Positions 1 through 8,473 of a stretch of 64,000 nucleotides of DNA are shown here, one piece after another (the first letter of the stretch is position 1; each line of letters starts with the position of its first letter). The translations under genes were made by a program, and so were the position numbers. A model generated the notes under the pieces. That model made no database searches and was not told the origin of the DNA. It saw only the letters and a list, made by a program, of their open reading frames with translations. Origin of the DNA: Rhodospirillaceae bacterium (GTDB taxonomy: Bacteria > Pseudomonadota > Alphaproteobacteria > Reyranellales > Reyranellaceae); contig WOUR01000014.1 of the NCBI GenBank assembly GCA_009772935.1, forward strand, positions 62,001 to 126,000. The letters are read 5' to 3'.

Positions 1-1
1 C

Positions 2-862
2 GCCTACACGATGCCGGGCTTCGGCACCTCCGACAAGACGTACACCAACGCCTGGCGGCTGATGAAGGCGCTCGGCGTCACGGCGGCCGAGATCGACATC
101 AAGCCGGCCGCGACGCAGATGCTGGCCGACATCGGCCATCCCTTCGGCAAGGGCGAGAAGGTCTACGATGTGACCTTCGAGAACGTGCAGGCGGGCCTGC
201 GGACCGACTATCTGTTCCGGCTGGCCAACCAGCGGCGCGGCATGGTGGTCGGCACCGGCGATCTTTCCGAACTGGGACTGGGCTGGTGCACCTATGGCGT
301 GGGCGATCACATGTCCCACTACAATCCCAACGGCTCGGTCTCGAAGACCTTGATCCAGCACCTGATCCGCTTCGTCGCCGCCTCGGGCGACGTCAGCGCG
401 GACACGGCGGAAATCCTGCTCGACATCCTGAACACCGAGATCTCGCCCGAGCTGATACCTGCCGGCGAGAAGGGCGTCGTGCAGGCCACGGAGAGCTTCG
501 TCGGTCCCTACGCGCTGCAGGATTTCAATCTCTTCTACCTGACGCGGCTTGGCTACCGGCCGTCGAAGATCGCCTTCCTCGCCTGGAACGCCTGGCACGA
601 CATCGAGAGGGGCGCCTGGCCGGCCAACCTGCCGGAAGGAACGCGGCGGGCCTACACGCTGGAGGAGATCCGCGGCTGGCTGGCGCTGTTCCTGCGCCGC
701 TTCTTCACCAACCAGTTCAAGCGCTCGGCCGTGCCCAACGGACCGAAGATCTCGTCCGGCGGTTCGCTGTCGCCGCGTGGCGACTGGCGGGCGCCGTCCG
801 ACGGCAGCCCGGATGTCTGGCTCGAGGAGATGAAGGCCATCCCGGAGACCGGTGGAAAATAG
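2..862 (+). CDS. nadE: Glutamine-dependent NAD+ synthetase, C-terminal part (5' end outside window)
   Basis: Makes NAD+ from nicotinate adenine dinucleotide with ATP and glutamine. The frame is open from the window edge, so about 286 C-terminal residues are present. Visible family features are the GFGTSDKT segment, the [16 protein letters not shown] stretch of the synthetase core and a C-terminal [19 protein letters not shown] segment typical of the long (about 680 aa) glutaminase-fused bacterial form. The N-terminal nitrilase-like amidase domain and the ATP P-loop would lie upstream and cannot be checked. A rhodanese gene follows 92 bp downstream on the same strand. Confidence 0.95.
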   Translation, partial: AYTMPGFGTSDKTYTNAWRLMKALGVTAAEIDIKPAATQMLADIGHPFGKGEKVYDVTFENVQAGLRTDYLFRLANQRRGMVVGTGDLSELGLGWCTYGVGDHMSHYNPNGSVSKTLIQHLIRFVAASGDVSADTAEILLDILNTEISPELIPAGEKGVVQATESFVGPYALQDFNLFYLTRLGYRPSKIAFLAWNAWHDIERGAWPANLPEGTRRAYTLEEIRGWLALFLRRFFTNQFKRSAVPNGPKISSGGSLSPRGDWRAPSDGSPDVWLEEMKAIPETGGK

Positions 863-954
863 CGGCCGCGATTTTCACGCGGCGAGTTGGCCGTCGTTTG
901 CGCGCTGCGCCCAAAATGCTACTGACGCTCGAAGGAAGCGCGTAGGAGGGTTCG

Positions 955-1362
955 ATGCCGCTCGAGATCAAGAAGACGGTCCAGCAGATGGTCGACGAGG
1001 CCAATAGCCAGATCGAGACGCTGTCGCTGGCCGAAGCGATGAAGATCCACGGCCAGCCGGACGTGACTTTCATCGACATCCGCGATCCGCGCGAGCTGTG
1101 GCGCGACGGCACCATTCCCGGCGCCATCAACGTGACGCGTGGCATGCTCGAAATGTGGATCGATCCGCACAGCCCGTACGCCAAGGATTACTTCCAGACC
1201 GGCAACAAGTTCGTGTTCTTCTGCGCCGGCGCCTGGCGCTCGGCCCTGTCGACCAAGACGGCGCAGGACATGGGCCTCACGCCGGTCGCCCATTTCGAGG
1301 GCGGCTTCGGCGCGTGGAAGAAGGCCGGCGGCCCGGTGGAGACGGTCGAGCCCAAGAAGTAG
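955..1362 (+). CDS. Rhodanese-like single-domain sulfurtransferase
   Basis: A 135-residue single rhodanese domain. The IDIRDPRE segment (about residues 40-47) and the active-site loop CAGAWR with candidate catalytic Cys90 are intact, so transfer of a sulfane sulfur is plausible; the acceptor is unknown. A strong ribosome binding site (GGAGG) lies 7 bp before the ATG. There is no signal peptide, so it should be cytoplasmic. The GTG start of an acyl-CoA ligase follows 9 bp after the stop, so the two are probably co-transcribed, which may only reflect genome packing. Confidence 0.9.
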   Translation: MPLEIKKTVQQMVDEANSQIETLSLAEAMKIHGQPDVTFIDIRDPRELWRDGTIPGAINVTRGMLEMWIDPHSPYAKDYFQTGNKFVFFCAGAWRSALSTKTAQDMGLTPVAHFEGGFGAWKKAGGPVETVEPKK

Positions 1363-1371
1363 GGCGCGGCC

Positions 1372-2973
1372 GTGAGCGCCGACCAGCCTGTCGTTCCGCA
1401 GCCGGTCATCGACGACATACCGGACTTCACGTCGATCCCGGCCTACATCGCGCGGCACGCGAAGGGCCATCCGGACAAGCCGGCCGTGAAGTGCGACGGG
1501 GTGGTGAGAAGCTGGAAGTCTTTCGACGGGCGCATCAACCGGATCGCCCGGCGGCTGTCGGAGATGGGACTGGGCCGTGGCGACAAGATCGCGATCCTCG
1601 CAGCCAACTCGATCGAATATCTCGAAACCTTCATGGGCGGGCTGCGCGCCGGCGTCTGCGTCGTGCCGCTCTCGACCATGGCCGCGGCCGATGCGCTCGA
1701 GAAGATGCTCGACGATTGCGACGCCAAGGTCCTGTTCCTGTCCGACCAGTATCGCGCGCTTGTCGAGCCTTACGAGGGACGCCTCTCCAAGCTGGTGGCC
1801 GGCGGCCGCATCGCCTACGACTTCGCGCGACCGGGCTGGCAGGATTTCGAGGCCTGGCTGGCGCCCGCGAGCGATGCGCCGTTCGAGACCGGAATCGGCC
1901 CGCTGGACGACTTCAACATCATCTACAGTTCCGGCACGACCGGCCTGCCCAAGGGCATCCTTCATTCGCATGCGCTGCGCAGCCAGCTGCCCGTGCGCTT
2001 CCCGGCCTTCGACTACGGGCCGGACACGATCTCGCTGGTCTCGACGCCGCTCTATTCGAACACCACGCTCGTCGCGTTGCTGGCCACCGTCGGCGTGGGC
2101 GGCACCTCCATCCTGATGCGCAAGTCGGATGTGGTGAAGTTCCTCGAACTGGCGCAGGCGGAGCGCGTCACGCATGCCATGCTGGTGCCGGTACAGTACC
2201 AGCGCATCCTGGCCCATCCCGATTTCGACAAGTACGACCTCGGCGCCTTCAAGGCCAAGCTCTCGACCAGTGCCCCGCTGCGCGCCCAGGTCAAGGCCGA
2301 CTGCCTCGCACGCTGGCCGGGGCGGCTGATCGAGATTTACGGCCTGACCGAGGGCGGGGGCAGCTGCATGCTCGAAGCCAATCTGCATCCCGACAAGCTC
2401 CACACGGTCGGCAAGCCGGGCTTCGGCGTCGAGCTCAGGATTCTCGACGAGCAGGGCCGGGAACTGCCCCAGGGCGAGGTCGGCGAGATCGCCGGTCGCG
2501 CCGAGATGATGATGAAGGGCTATTACAAGCAGGACGACAAGACGCGCGAACTCTTCTGGCACGACGCCGGCGGCCGGCTGTTCTTCAAGTCCGGTGACAT
2601 GGGCAAGCTCGACGAAGACGGGTTCCTGATCCTGCTCGATCGCAAGAAGGACATGATCATCTCGGGCGGCTTCAACGTCTATGCCGCCGACATCGAGGTG
2701 CTGCTGTTGAAGCATCCCGACGTGATCGACGTTGCCGTGATCGGCGTTCCGAGCGACCAGTGGGGCGAATCGCCGATGGCCCTGTGCGTGCGCCGCACCG
2801 GCGCGACGGTGAGCGAGGAGGCCGTGCGTGCGTGGGCGAACGACCAGCTCAGCAAGACGCAGCGCCTCGCCGCCGTCGAATTCCGCGACTCGCTTCCGCG
2901 CAGCACCATCGGCAAGATCATGAAGCGCGAGTTGCGCGCTCCCTACTGGGAAGGCCGGACGGCGAAGATCTGA
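1372..2973 (+). CDS. Acyl-CoA synthetase (AMP-dependent ligase, ANL superfamily)
   Basis: Activates a carboxylic acid to its acyl-adenylate and then to the CoA thioester. The 533-residue length is normal for the family. The ATP-binding loop YSSGTTGLPKG is at about 185-195, the IYGLTEGGG motif lies near 325, the hinge GDMGKLDEDGF follows, and the C-terminal adenylation lysine is in TIGKIMKREL. The start is GTG, 9 bp after the rhodanese stop. The substrate cannot be read from sequence; medium-chain or aromatic acids are both possible. A DUF3237 gene follows 22 bp downstream and probably belongs to the same unit. Confidence 0.9.
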   Translation: MSADQPVVPQPVIDDIPDFTSIPAYIARHAKGHPDKPAVKCDGVVRSWKSFDGRINRIARRLSEMGLGRGDKIAILAANSIEYLETFMGGLRAGVCVVPLSTMAAADALEKMLDDCDAKVLFLSDQYRALVEPYEGRLSKLVAGGRIAYDFARPGWQDFEAWLAPASDAPFETGIGPLDDFNIIYSSGTTGLPKGILHSHALRSQLPVRFPAFDYGPDTISLVSTPLYSNTTLVALLATVGVGGTSILMRKSDVVKFLELAQAERVTHAMLVPVQYQRILAHPDFDKYDLGAFKAKLSTSAPLRAQVKADCLARWPGRLIEIYGLTEGGGSCMLEANLHPDKLHTVGKPGFGVELRILDEQGRELPQGEVGEIAGRAEMMMKGYYKQDDKTRELFWHDAGGRLFFKSGDMGKLDEDGFLILLDRKKDMIISGGFNVYAADIEVLLLKHPDVIDVAVIGVPSDQWGESPMALCVRRTGATVSEEAVRAWANDQLSKTQRLAAVEFRDSLPRSTIGKIMKRELRAPYWEGRTAKI

Positions 2974-2995
2974 TGGCCAAGATTCGAGGATCAAG

Positions 2996-3466
2996 ATGAG
3001 CGACCCGACACTCCGTTCAACCCATCTCTTCACGCTCGCGCTCCAGGTTGATCCGAACTTCGTCGATGTCGGCGAGACGCCCTATGGCCGCCGGCGCATC
3101 GCGACCGTGACGGGGGGCACGTTCGAGGGCGAGGAATTGCGCGGCACCGTCCTGCCGGCGCCGGCCGGCGACTGGCTGCTGCAGCGACGCGACGGCATCC
3201 TGCAGCTTGACGTGCGGCTCACGCTCAAGACTGACGACGGGCACCTCGTCTACATGAGCTATCGCGGCATGCGCCATGGCCCGGCCTGGGTGATCGATCA
3301 GCTCAACAAGGGCGAGAAGGTCGATCCCAGCCAGTACTACTTCCGCGCCACGCCGTGGTTCGAGACGGCGTCGGAGAAGTATCGGTTTCTCAACCGCATC
3401 GTCTGTGTCTCGACCGGCCGCCGCGACCCCACCGGACCGGTCTACGAAGTCTTCCAGATCCTGTGA
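2996..3466 (+). CDS. DUF3237 (UPF0311) family protein
   Basis: A 156-residue protein whose RRIATVTGGTFEGEELRGTVLP segment (quoted here in two parts: RRIATVTGGTFEG and EELRGTVLP), DWLLQRRDG and YYFRATPWFET are typical of the DUF3237 beta-barrel family. The biochemical role is unknown; members often lie next to acyl-CoA metabolism genes, as here, directly after an acyl-CoA ligase. Its stop codon shares one base with the start of the LysE exporter gene (TGATG), indicating translational coupling. Confidence 0.85.
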   Translation: MSDPTLRSTHLFTLALQVDPNFVDVGETPYGRRRIATVTGGTFEGEELRGTVLPAPAGDWLLQRRDGILQLDVRLTLKTDDGHLVYMSYRGMRHGPAWVIDQLNKGEKVDPSQYYFRATPWFETASEKYRFLNRIVCVSTGRRDPTGPVYEVFQIL

Positions 3467-4101
3467 TGGTCGATCTCCCGACCCTTGCTCTTTTCGGGAT
3501 GGCGGCCCTCGCGCTCACGATGACGCCGGGCCCCGACATGCTCCTGATCGCCTCGCGTAGCGCAAGCCAGGGCAGGGCGGCGGGCTTCGCGACCCTGGCC
3601 GGCATCCAGGCCGGCACCTATTGCCACGCGCTGGCGGCAGCCTTCGGCCTGTCGCAGCTCTTCCTGATCGTGCCGCACGCCTACGATGCCGTGCGCTACG
3701 CAGGTGCTGCCTATCTGCTCTATCTGGCCTGGAAGACGGTCAGGTCCGGCGCCGCCACGATCGCGCCGGAGGTCGGCGGGAGTCGCTATCCCGTTGGCAT
3801 GATGTTCCGGCAGGGGCTGCTCACCAACCTGCTGAACCCCAAGATGGCGTTGTTCGTCCTCGCGCTGTTTCCGCAGTTCGTGCAGCCGGAAGCCGGTTCG
3901 GTGGCGTTGCAGATCCTCGTGCTCGCAACCGTGCTCAACGCGATCGGCCTGGTGGTCAACGGCGCCGTCATCCTGGGCGCGAGCCGCCTCGGCCGCATCT
4001 TCGCCGGACGAGGCAGCCGCTTCCGCCGCTTGCCGCACTATTTCCTCGGCGCCGTCTTCGCCGGCCTGGCCGCGAGGCTGGCGTTCGACGCGAGGCACTG
4101 A
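3466..4101 (+). CDS. LysE/RhtB family exporter
   Basis: A predicted inner-membrane efflux protein of the LysE/RhtB superfamily, 211 residues, with the N-terminal TMTPGPDMLLI signature and about six hydrophobic segments. The family exports amino acids or related small metabolites; the substrate here is unknown. The frame is open further upstream, but the ATG at 3466 overlaps the stop of the preceding gene and gives the usual LysE N-terminus (MVDLPTLALFG), so that start was chosen. It is the last gene of the rightward run that begins with nadE; a palindromic repeat follows 8 bp after its stop. Confidence 0.88.
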   Translation: MVDLPTLALFGMAALALTMTPGPDMLLIASRSASQGRAAGFATLAGIQAGTYCHALAAAFGLSQLFLIVPHAYDAVRYAGAAYLLYLAWKTVRSGAATIAPEVGGSRYPVGMMFRQGLLTNLLNPKMALFVLALFPQFVQPEAGSVALQILVLATVLNAIGLVVNGAVILGASRLGRIFAGRGSRFRRLPHYFLGAVFAGLAARLAFDARH

Positions 4102-4109
4102 CTATCAAT

Positions 4110-4183
4110 GGAGCGCGCCACTCCAGTTGCGCTCAAGCTTCGTCGACCAGCAAGACATGAGCGCCACTGGAGTGGCGCGCTCC
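4110..4183. repeat. Dispersed palindromic repeat, copy 1
   Basis: Two 25-nt arms (4110-4134 and 4159-4183) are inverted copies with one mismatch, separated by 24 nt. Each arm is itself close to palindromic around CTCCAG. It lies between the convergent ends of the LysE gene and the alpha/beta hydrolase gene. A closely related element is at 36045-36108, so this is a repeat family rather than a simple terminator; there is no T tract. Confidence 0.8.
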
Positions 4184-4191
4184 AATGACCG

Positions 4192-5046
4192 CTAACCTTT
4201 CGTTGCCGCGATCTTCTCCAGCACCGGCAGGATGTACTCCCGGAACCTGGCCGGGTTCTCGCTCATGGGGAAATGGCCCAGTTCGGTCATGACCTGCACC
4301 TGTGCGCCGGGGATCTGGGCGGCCGTGCGCAGCGTGTCCTCGGCGGTGCAGGAGAAGTCGTACTCGCCGGTCAGCAGGTAGAGCGGGCAGACGCTCGTGT
4401 CGATCGACTTCACCTTCTCGCGCAGGTCTCCGTCGACGCGGTAGAAATACAGGTCGCCTTTGAAGATGCCGGGGCCGCCCTGCATGTACATCCACAGCGT
4501 TTCGTGGCGGCTCACCGACGGACCTTGCGGCGCGATCAGGCCCGAGATCAGCGCGGCGCAGACTTCGCCGCCATGGACGTCGGGACGGTGCAGCCAGGCC
4601 GTGTCGTACCAGGGCTGCTGGAAGTCGGCGGCTTCGAGTGCCACGAGGGCACGGAATTCGGCGGCATGGGCGATCGCGAGATTGAGCACGATGCGGCCGC
4701 CGATGGAGCAGCCCATCACCACGGGCCGGTCGAGTTCCAGGGCCTGGCAGAAGGCGCGGATGGTGGCAGTGTAGGAGGCGGTGGTCAGGCGATACTCCGT
4801 CTTTTCCCAGCCGTCGGGCGGGGTCGACTTGCCGTGCCAGGGCATGTCGAACGCGATCACGCGGAAGCGGTTCGTGATCTCGGGATCGGCCAGGAGGTGA
4901 CGGAACTGGCGACCGTCGGCGCCCGCCGTATGCAGGCAGACCAGCGGAATGCCCTGTCCCGCCTCCTCGAAGTAGAGGCGATGCGGCGTGCCGTCGATGT
5001 CGAGCCGCACGTAGCGGCCCACCATAGGGTCGAGAACGGGCGCCAT
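4192..5046 (-). CDS. Alpha/beta hydrolase
   Basis: A 284-residue alpha/beta hydrolase fold enzyme. The nucleophile elbow GCSIGG carries the candidate catalytic Ser, a TGEYDF segment supplies the likely acid and ELGHFPM the histidine near the C-terminus. There is no signal peptide. The ATG at 5046 is preferred over an upstream in-frame ATG because the extra residues derive from the displaced end of the neighbouring gene and the element junction. Before the island inserted, this start lay one base after the stop of the SCP2-like gene, so it was the third gene of an operon now interrupted by about 6 kb. Substrate unknown; an esterase or meta-cleavage-type hydrolase is likely. Confidence 0.85.
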   Translation of the reverse strand: MAPVLDPMVGRYVRLDIDGTPHRLYFEEAGQGIPLVCLHTAGADGRQFRHLLADPEITNRFRVIAFDMPWHGKSTPPDGWEKTEYRLTTASYTATIRAFCQALELDRPVVMGCSIGGRIVLNLAIAHAAEFRALVALEAADFQQPWYDTAWLHRPDVHGGEVCAALISGLIAPQGPSVSRHETLWMYMQGGPGIFKGDLYFYRVDGDLREKVKSIDTSVCPLYLLTGEYDFSCTAEDTLRTAAQIPGAQVQVMTELGHFPMSENPARFREYILPVLEKIAATKG

Positions 5047-5047
5047 C

Positions 5048-5094
5048 TCAGCGGGCCTCCGGCAGGCGGCGCGGCTGCGCCAACAGGTCCTTGA
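5048..5094 (-). pseudogene. Displaced native 3' end of the SCP2-like gene
   Basis: Read on the minus strand this stretch encodes KDLLAQPRRLPEAR followed by TGA, one base before the hydrolase ATG. The SCP2-like gene on the far side of the island now ends in the similar tail KDLLALPRKLQ. Joining the two junctions at the shared GTCCTTGA restores an open reading frame, so this is the cut-off original 3' end of that gene. Confidence 0.8.
5087..5094. other. attL core (left island junction)
   Basis: GTCCTTGA, identical to the right junction at 11153-11160. To its left is chromosomal coding sequence; to its right is the integrase leader. On the minus strand it covers the Phe-Lys-Asp codons of the target gene. 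Confidence 0.75.
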
Positions 5095-5199
5095 TTTGTT
5101 GTAAGTGGCCTTTACGCAGCTTTCCATTGCTTTTCATAACCACACGCCTTTCAATTAAATCAATGCGTTAGTCGCCGTTTACATTTGTTGTAAGTTGCC
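5094..5199. promoter_or_regulatory. Two direct repeats next to attL, candidate integrase arm sites
   Basis: ATTTGTTGTAAGTGGCC at 5094-5110 is repeated as ATTTGTTGTAAGTTGCC at 5183-5199 (16 of 17 identical, 89 bp apart). Both lie between the attL core and the integrase start, the usual position for integrase arm-type binding sites. A weaker resemblance (TTTGTTATTAAGTG) occurs at 11102-11115 near attR. Confidence 0.55.
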
Positions 5200-5231
5200 G
5201 TAGCTTTAGCCCGCGTTGTTACGGGGTGTTT

Positions 5232-6431
5232 ATGCCAAAGCTGACAAAGAGCTTCGTTGATAAGGTTGCGGCGCCCACCAGCGGGGACGCATTCCACTGG
5301 GACTCGGATATCAAAGGTTTCGGTTTGCGGGTGAACGCGGCCGGGAAGAGCTTCGTGGTACAGGGGCGAATCGGCAGCGGTCGTAGCGCACCGGCGGCGC
5401 GGCTCACTATCGGCCCCTATGGGCCTTTTTCGCCCGACCAAGCCCGCGATGTTGCCCGCGAGCACCTGCGCAACATGCGCATGGGTATCGACCCCCGAGC
5501 CGCTTCTAGAGCATCTGCTGTGCAGCGGCGCACGCTCCGCGAGGTGGCGGACGACTATATGCGGGACATCCCCCTGAAGGCCACGAGCAAGCGAGCCATC
5601 ACGCAGGCCGTCAGCGCTACGTTCAGTGAAATTGGTTGGACGGACAAGCCCCTCGCCAACATCACAAGGGCCATGGTGGATGAGAGCTTCCTTAAGATGC
5701 GCGAGCGGGCGCCCGGTCATGCAAACCACGCTTTCGGTATCCTCCGAGCGTTGTTCAACTACGCGACTCGTCAGTACACCAACGACGACAAATCACCGAT
5801 CTTCACTGACAACCCGACCAAAATCCTCCACCGGAAGTGGGCAAAACTCAAGCCCCGCACCGGCCGCATAGATGACGAAAAGCTCGGCGCGGTATGGGCG
5901 CATCTAGTGGCCGCGCGTCAGACGGCCCACAACGGTCACACCCGGTCGTCTATCGATCTAGTCACCTTCCTGCTCCTCACCGGCGCGCGCATGTCGGAGG
6001 CGACAAAGCTTACTTGGGAGCGCGTGGACCTGGAGAAGGGGACATGGCACCTGCCGGACCTGAAGAACGGCAACAAGGTGTGGTTGCCCCTATCGAGCCA
6101 GGCGATTGAGCTGCTGCGTAGTCGCCAGCAGCTCGGCATCAACAGCCCCTATGTCTTTCCCTCCTGGGACGGGCACATCAAAGACCCGCGAGACGCGATG
6201 AAGAATCTTAGCGCAGTCGCGGGATGCAAGCTCACGCCACACGACCTGAGACGCACGTTTACCCATGTTGGCGCATGGCTCTGCCAGATCGATATTCAGC
6301 GCGTAGAGTTATTGACGAATCACATTCCGACCTCGGTGACCGCTCGCCACTACCTTGAGACTGAACGCCTCGAATATCTGAAGCCAGAAGTGCAGCGGAT
6401 TGCCGATCGGATAGTAGGAGATGCAGCATGA
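5232..6431 (+). CDS. Tyrosine-type site-specific integrase (P4-like, DUF4102 N-terminus)
   Basis: Catalyses integration and excision of the surrounding island. It has 399 residues. An N-terminal arm-DNA-binding domain (about 1-90, with FHWDSDIKGFGLRV) precedes the SAM-like core-binding domain and a C-terminal catalytic domain. The catalytic set is visible: Arg253 (TGARMSE), His337 and Arg340 (PHDLRRTF), His364 (LTNHIP) and nucleophile Tyr374 (ARHYLE). ATG 5232 was preferred over an in-frame GTG two codons upstream because MPKLTKSFVDK matches the family N-terminus. The stop overlaps the next gene by four bases (ATGA). Confidence 0.93.
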   Translation: MPKLTKSFVDKVAAPTSGDAFHWDSDIKGFGLRVNAAGKSFVVQGRIGSGRSAPAARLTIGPYGPFSPDQARDVAREHLRNMRMGIDPRAASRASAVQRRTLREVADDYMRDIPLKATSKRAITQAVSATFSEIGWTDKPLANITRAMVDESFLKMRERAPGHANHAFGILRALFNYATRQYTNDDKSPIFTDNPTKILHRKWAKLKPRTGRIDDEKLGAVWAHLVAARQTAHNGHTRSSIDLVTFLLLTGARMSEATKLTWERVDLEKGTWHLPDLKNGNKVWLPLSSQAIELLRSRQQLGINSPYVFPSWDGHIKDPRDAMKNLSAVAGCKLTPHDLRRTFTHVGAWLCQIDIQRVELLTNHIPTSVTARHYLETERLEYLKPEVQRIADRIVGDAA

Positions 6432-6628
6432 TTGGACGCGTCACTCTGGCTTGTATCGTTGTTATCCTGATGACCGCGCCCGCCAGCGCTAACAACCGCA
6501 AGGTTGTTCGAGATCAGTATGGCAGGCAGGTCGGGACTATCACGCGAGACCCGGTCCTCAAGGACCGCGAAGTCATTCGTGACAACTACGGTCGGCAGAA
6601 GGGTACCATCACGAAGGATAAGAGGTAG
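6428..6628 (+). CDS. Small predicted secreted protein with two YGR-x2-GTIT repeats
   Basis: A 66-residue protein of unknown function. Residues 1-21 form a signal peptide (hydrophobic core, then APASA). The mature part consists of two near-identical repeats, VVRDQYGRQVGTIT and VIRDNYGRQKGTIT, separated by a short linker, and ends in lysines and arginine. The start codon overlaps the integrase stop (ATGA), so it is probably translated together with the integrase. The repeats resemble the D-x2-G-R-x2-G units seen in many short phage or secreted proteins, but no function can be assigned. Confidence 0.7.
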   Translation: MIGRVTLACIVVILMTAPASANNRKVVRDQYGRQVGTITRDPVLKDREVIRDNYGRQKGTITKDKR

Positions 6629-6650
6629 GCACTTATCGATCGGTAAGTGC
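6629..6650 (+). terminator. Hairpin after the integrase unit
   Basis: GCACTTA (6629-6635) and TAAGTGC (6644-6650) form a perfect 7-bp stem starting right after the stop of the small secreted protein gene. The following GGTTTAG is a poor T tract, so termination may be weak. Confidence 0.4.
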
Positions 6651-6771
6651 GGTTTAGAAAGTGCTTGCTAGATGTACTGTTAGTTGCGTACAGTTATGCC
6701 ATCCCGCAATTGATGCGGAAACCCTCGGGCCGGATTGAGTGAAACGCGGCGTTAGCCGGAGTTTTACCGTA

Positions 6772-6999
6772 ATGGCCACATCAACCTCCGATGTGCTGAC
6801 AAGCGATCAAGTCGCCAGCATGCTTGGCATCAAGCGCAACACCCTCGAAATCTGGCGTTGCAAGGGCAGAGGCCCGTGCTTCGTCAAACTCGGTACTGCC
6901 AAGCAGGCCGGGGTCGTCTACGCACGCTCTGACGTCGAAGCGTGGGTTGCCGCGCGAAAATACCCCAGCACCTCCGCCTATTCCGCCAAAGGCAACTAA
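6772..6999 (+). CDS. AlpA/MerR-like helix-turn-helix protein (possible excisionase or regulator)
   Basis: A 75-residue protein with the DNA-binding pattern LTSDQVASMLGIKRNTLEIW followed by a KGRGPCFVKLG wing and a SDVEAWVAARKY helix, as in AlpA and excisionase-like HTH_17 proteins. In P4-type islands such proteins control integrase expression or excision. ATG 6772 was chosen over an upstream in-frame GTG because the protein then starts just before the HTH. It lies between the integrase and the RepA-like gene on the same strand; an ACTGT-N9-ACAGT inverted repeat sits about 80 bp upstream. Confidence 0.8.
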   Translation: MATSTSDVLTSDQVASMLGIKRNTLEIWRCKGRGPCFVKLGTAKQAGVVYARSDVEAWVAARKYPSTSAYSAKGN

Positions 7000-7111
7000 T
7001 ACGCCTTTGCAACGGCGGGCATTTCCCAATCAAGAAAAGCGGCCGGAGGTGGCTCTCCTCCGACCGCAAGTCGATGTCATTGCAAACAGTCAAAGACAGG
7101 AGAACCTCTCA

Positions 7112-8473
7112 GTGACCACACAACCTATACGGCGGTCCCTTGCGACATCACAACGGCTAATTGTGCCAGCCCTGTTTCTGTCAGGGCCAAGGCCGGTGGG
7201 TTTTGCTGGCGGTCCCGTACTACCCCCACCGCCGCCCGCAAATTCGCCCGCTGGGGCCGCTGCGGGGCCCGCTAGCACCGATTCCCAAGGTGGCCCCGGC
7301 AACGGTAGCACCGGGATCCCATCGTCCGGGATTCAGTGGCTAGCCTACGTGGACCTCCTCAAGAAACTCGAACAAACTGCCATACAGACCGACCCCCTTC
7401 GGAACCCGGTCCGAGCGGAAATAGCTTGGATGAAGACCAGAACGCTCGGTCGACCGTGTATCGTCGAAGGAATGTATTTTCGGGACGTGGGGCACATCGT
7501 TGCTCCGGGCGGGGTCGGCAAGACGACCCTGCTCCTCCATCACTGCATCCAGATCGTGACCGGCGGCAGCATTTTTGGCCGCGAGGTCCGGATGGCCGGT
7601 CCGGTCGTCTACATCAGCGCCGAGGACGATTCAGATTCGTTGGGCGCTCGCTTATGGCAGATGTGCAAGGATATCGATTCGAAGGACGATCTCGAGGCGA
7701 TTGAGAAAAACCTTCATATCATCGACACGGCGGGCCACAGCGTGAAGCTGACTACGGTCGAGAAGGAAGCGGTAGTCCCGAGCCGCCGACTCGACACCCT
7801 GATAGCCACGCTACAGCAGATCGATCCGGTGATGGTGTTCATCGATCCACTGGTATCATTCGGCATCGGCGAGAGCAGGGTTAACGACGCAGAACAGGGC
7901 ATGATTGAGGCTGGACGTCGCATTGTGAAGCAAGTCGGCTGCGGCGTGCTATTCGTTCATCACACTGGCAAGTCGAATGTTCGAGAAGGGGACGGCAAGC
8001 AATACTCTGGGCGCGGCGGCAGCGCCTTGGCAGACGGCTCCCGGATGGTCTTCACGCTTGAAAACGTGCCGCCCGACAAATGGCAGGAAGCAACAGGCGA
8101 TGCTCTAATAGATGGCGAGTCGGCTTTGCTGTTCTCCAGCCCCAAGCTGACATGGTGCTCGCCTCAGCCGCCGATCTATCTCAAGAGAACCGGCTTCGCG
8201 TTTCTCGAATTTCCCTATGTTGGTGGGACCGAAGGCGCACAGGATCGCGCCATTGCCGATGCCGAGAAGCTCCATGCATTCTTGAAAGCCGAACTGCTCG
8301 CCGGAAGGCACCACACAGGCAGGAGCCTTGAGGATATTGGCTTCATGAAACAGAAGTCGCTGCGTAGCGCCATCCATACCTTGAAAGACCAAGGCCGGAC
8401 CGTAGACGAGAAAGAGGAGGGCGGCGGTCGAGGTGGCGCGCGGACATGGTTGCGTCCCGTCGACCGGACGTAG
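7112..8473 (+). CDS. RepA-like AAA ATPase (AAA_25, hexameric helicase type)
   Basis: A predicted replicative helicase or ATPase, 453 residues. A Pro/Ala/Gly-rich N-terminal linker (about 25-70) is followed by Walker A APGGVGKTTLL (131-141), the ISAEDD motif (169-174), Walker B VMVFIDPLVSF (241-251) and a HHTGKSN...RGGSALADGSR segment (284-312) typical of RSF1010 RepA-like proteins. The C-terminus looks like a small winged-helix domain. The GTG at 7112 follows AGGAGA with good spacing and was chosen; the frame is open upstream but there overlaps the HTH gene. An iteron-like region follows directly, consistent with a role in element replication. Confidence 0.85.
   Translation: MTTQPIRRSLATSQRLIVPALFLSGPRPVGFAGGPVLPPPPPANSPAGAAAGPASTDSQGGPGNGSTGIPSSGIQWLAYVDLLKKLEQTAIQTDPLRNPVRAEIAWMKTRTLGRPCIVEGMYFRDVGHIVAPGGVGKTTLLLHHCIQIVTGGSIFGREVRMAGPVVYISAEDDSDSLGARLWQMCKDIDSKDDLEAIEKNLHIIDTAGHSVKLTTVEKEAVVPSRRLDTLIATLQQIDPVMVFIDPLVSFGIGESRVNDAEQGMIEAGRRIVKQVGCGVLFVHHTGKSNVREGDGKQYSGRGGSALADGSRMVFTLENVPPDKWQEATGDALIDGESALLFSSPKLTWCSPQPPIYLKRTGFAFLEFPYVGGTEGAQDRAIADAEKLHAFLKAELLAGRHHTGRSLEDIGFMKQKSLRSAIHTLKDQGRTVDEKEEGGGRGGARTWLRPVDRT

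Noticed and set aside
919-3033. Long open frame on the minus strand (704 codons) across the rhodanese and acyl-CoA ligase genes
   Set aside because: It is an antisense shadow typical of GC-rich coding DNA; the translation is Arg/His/Ala/Leu-rich with no domain, while the plus strand holds clear motif-bearing genes.
5040-5230. tRNA gene at the integrase end, as expected for P4-type integrases
   Set aside because: No tRNA-like cloverleaf sequence was seen; the junction falls in a protein-coding gene instead.
5160-5729. Minus-strand frame of 189 codons opposite the integrase start
   Set aside because: No ribosome site or domain; the integrase N-terminal domain on the plus strand explains the region.
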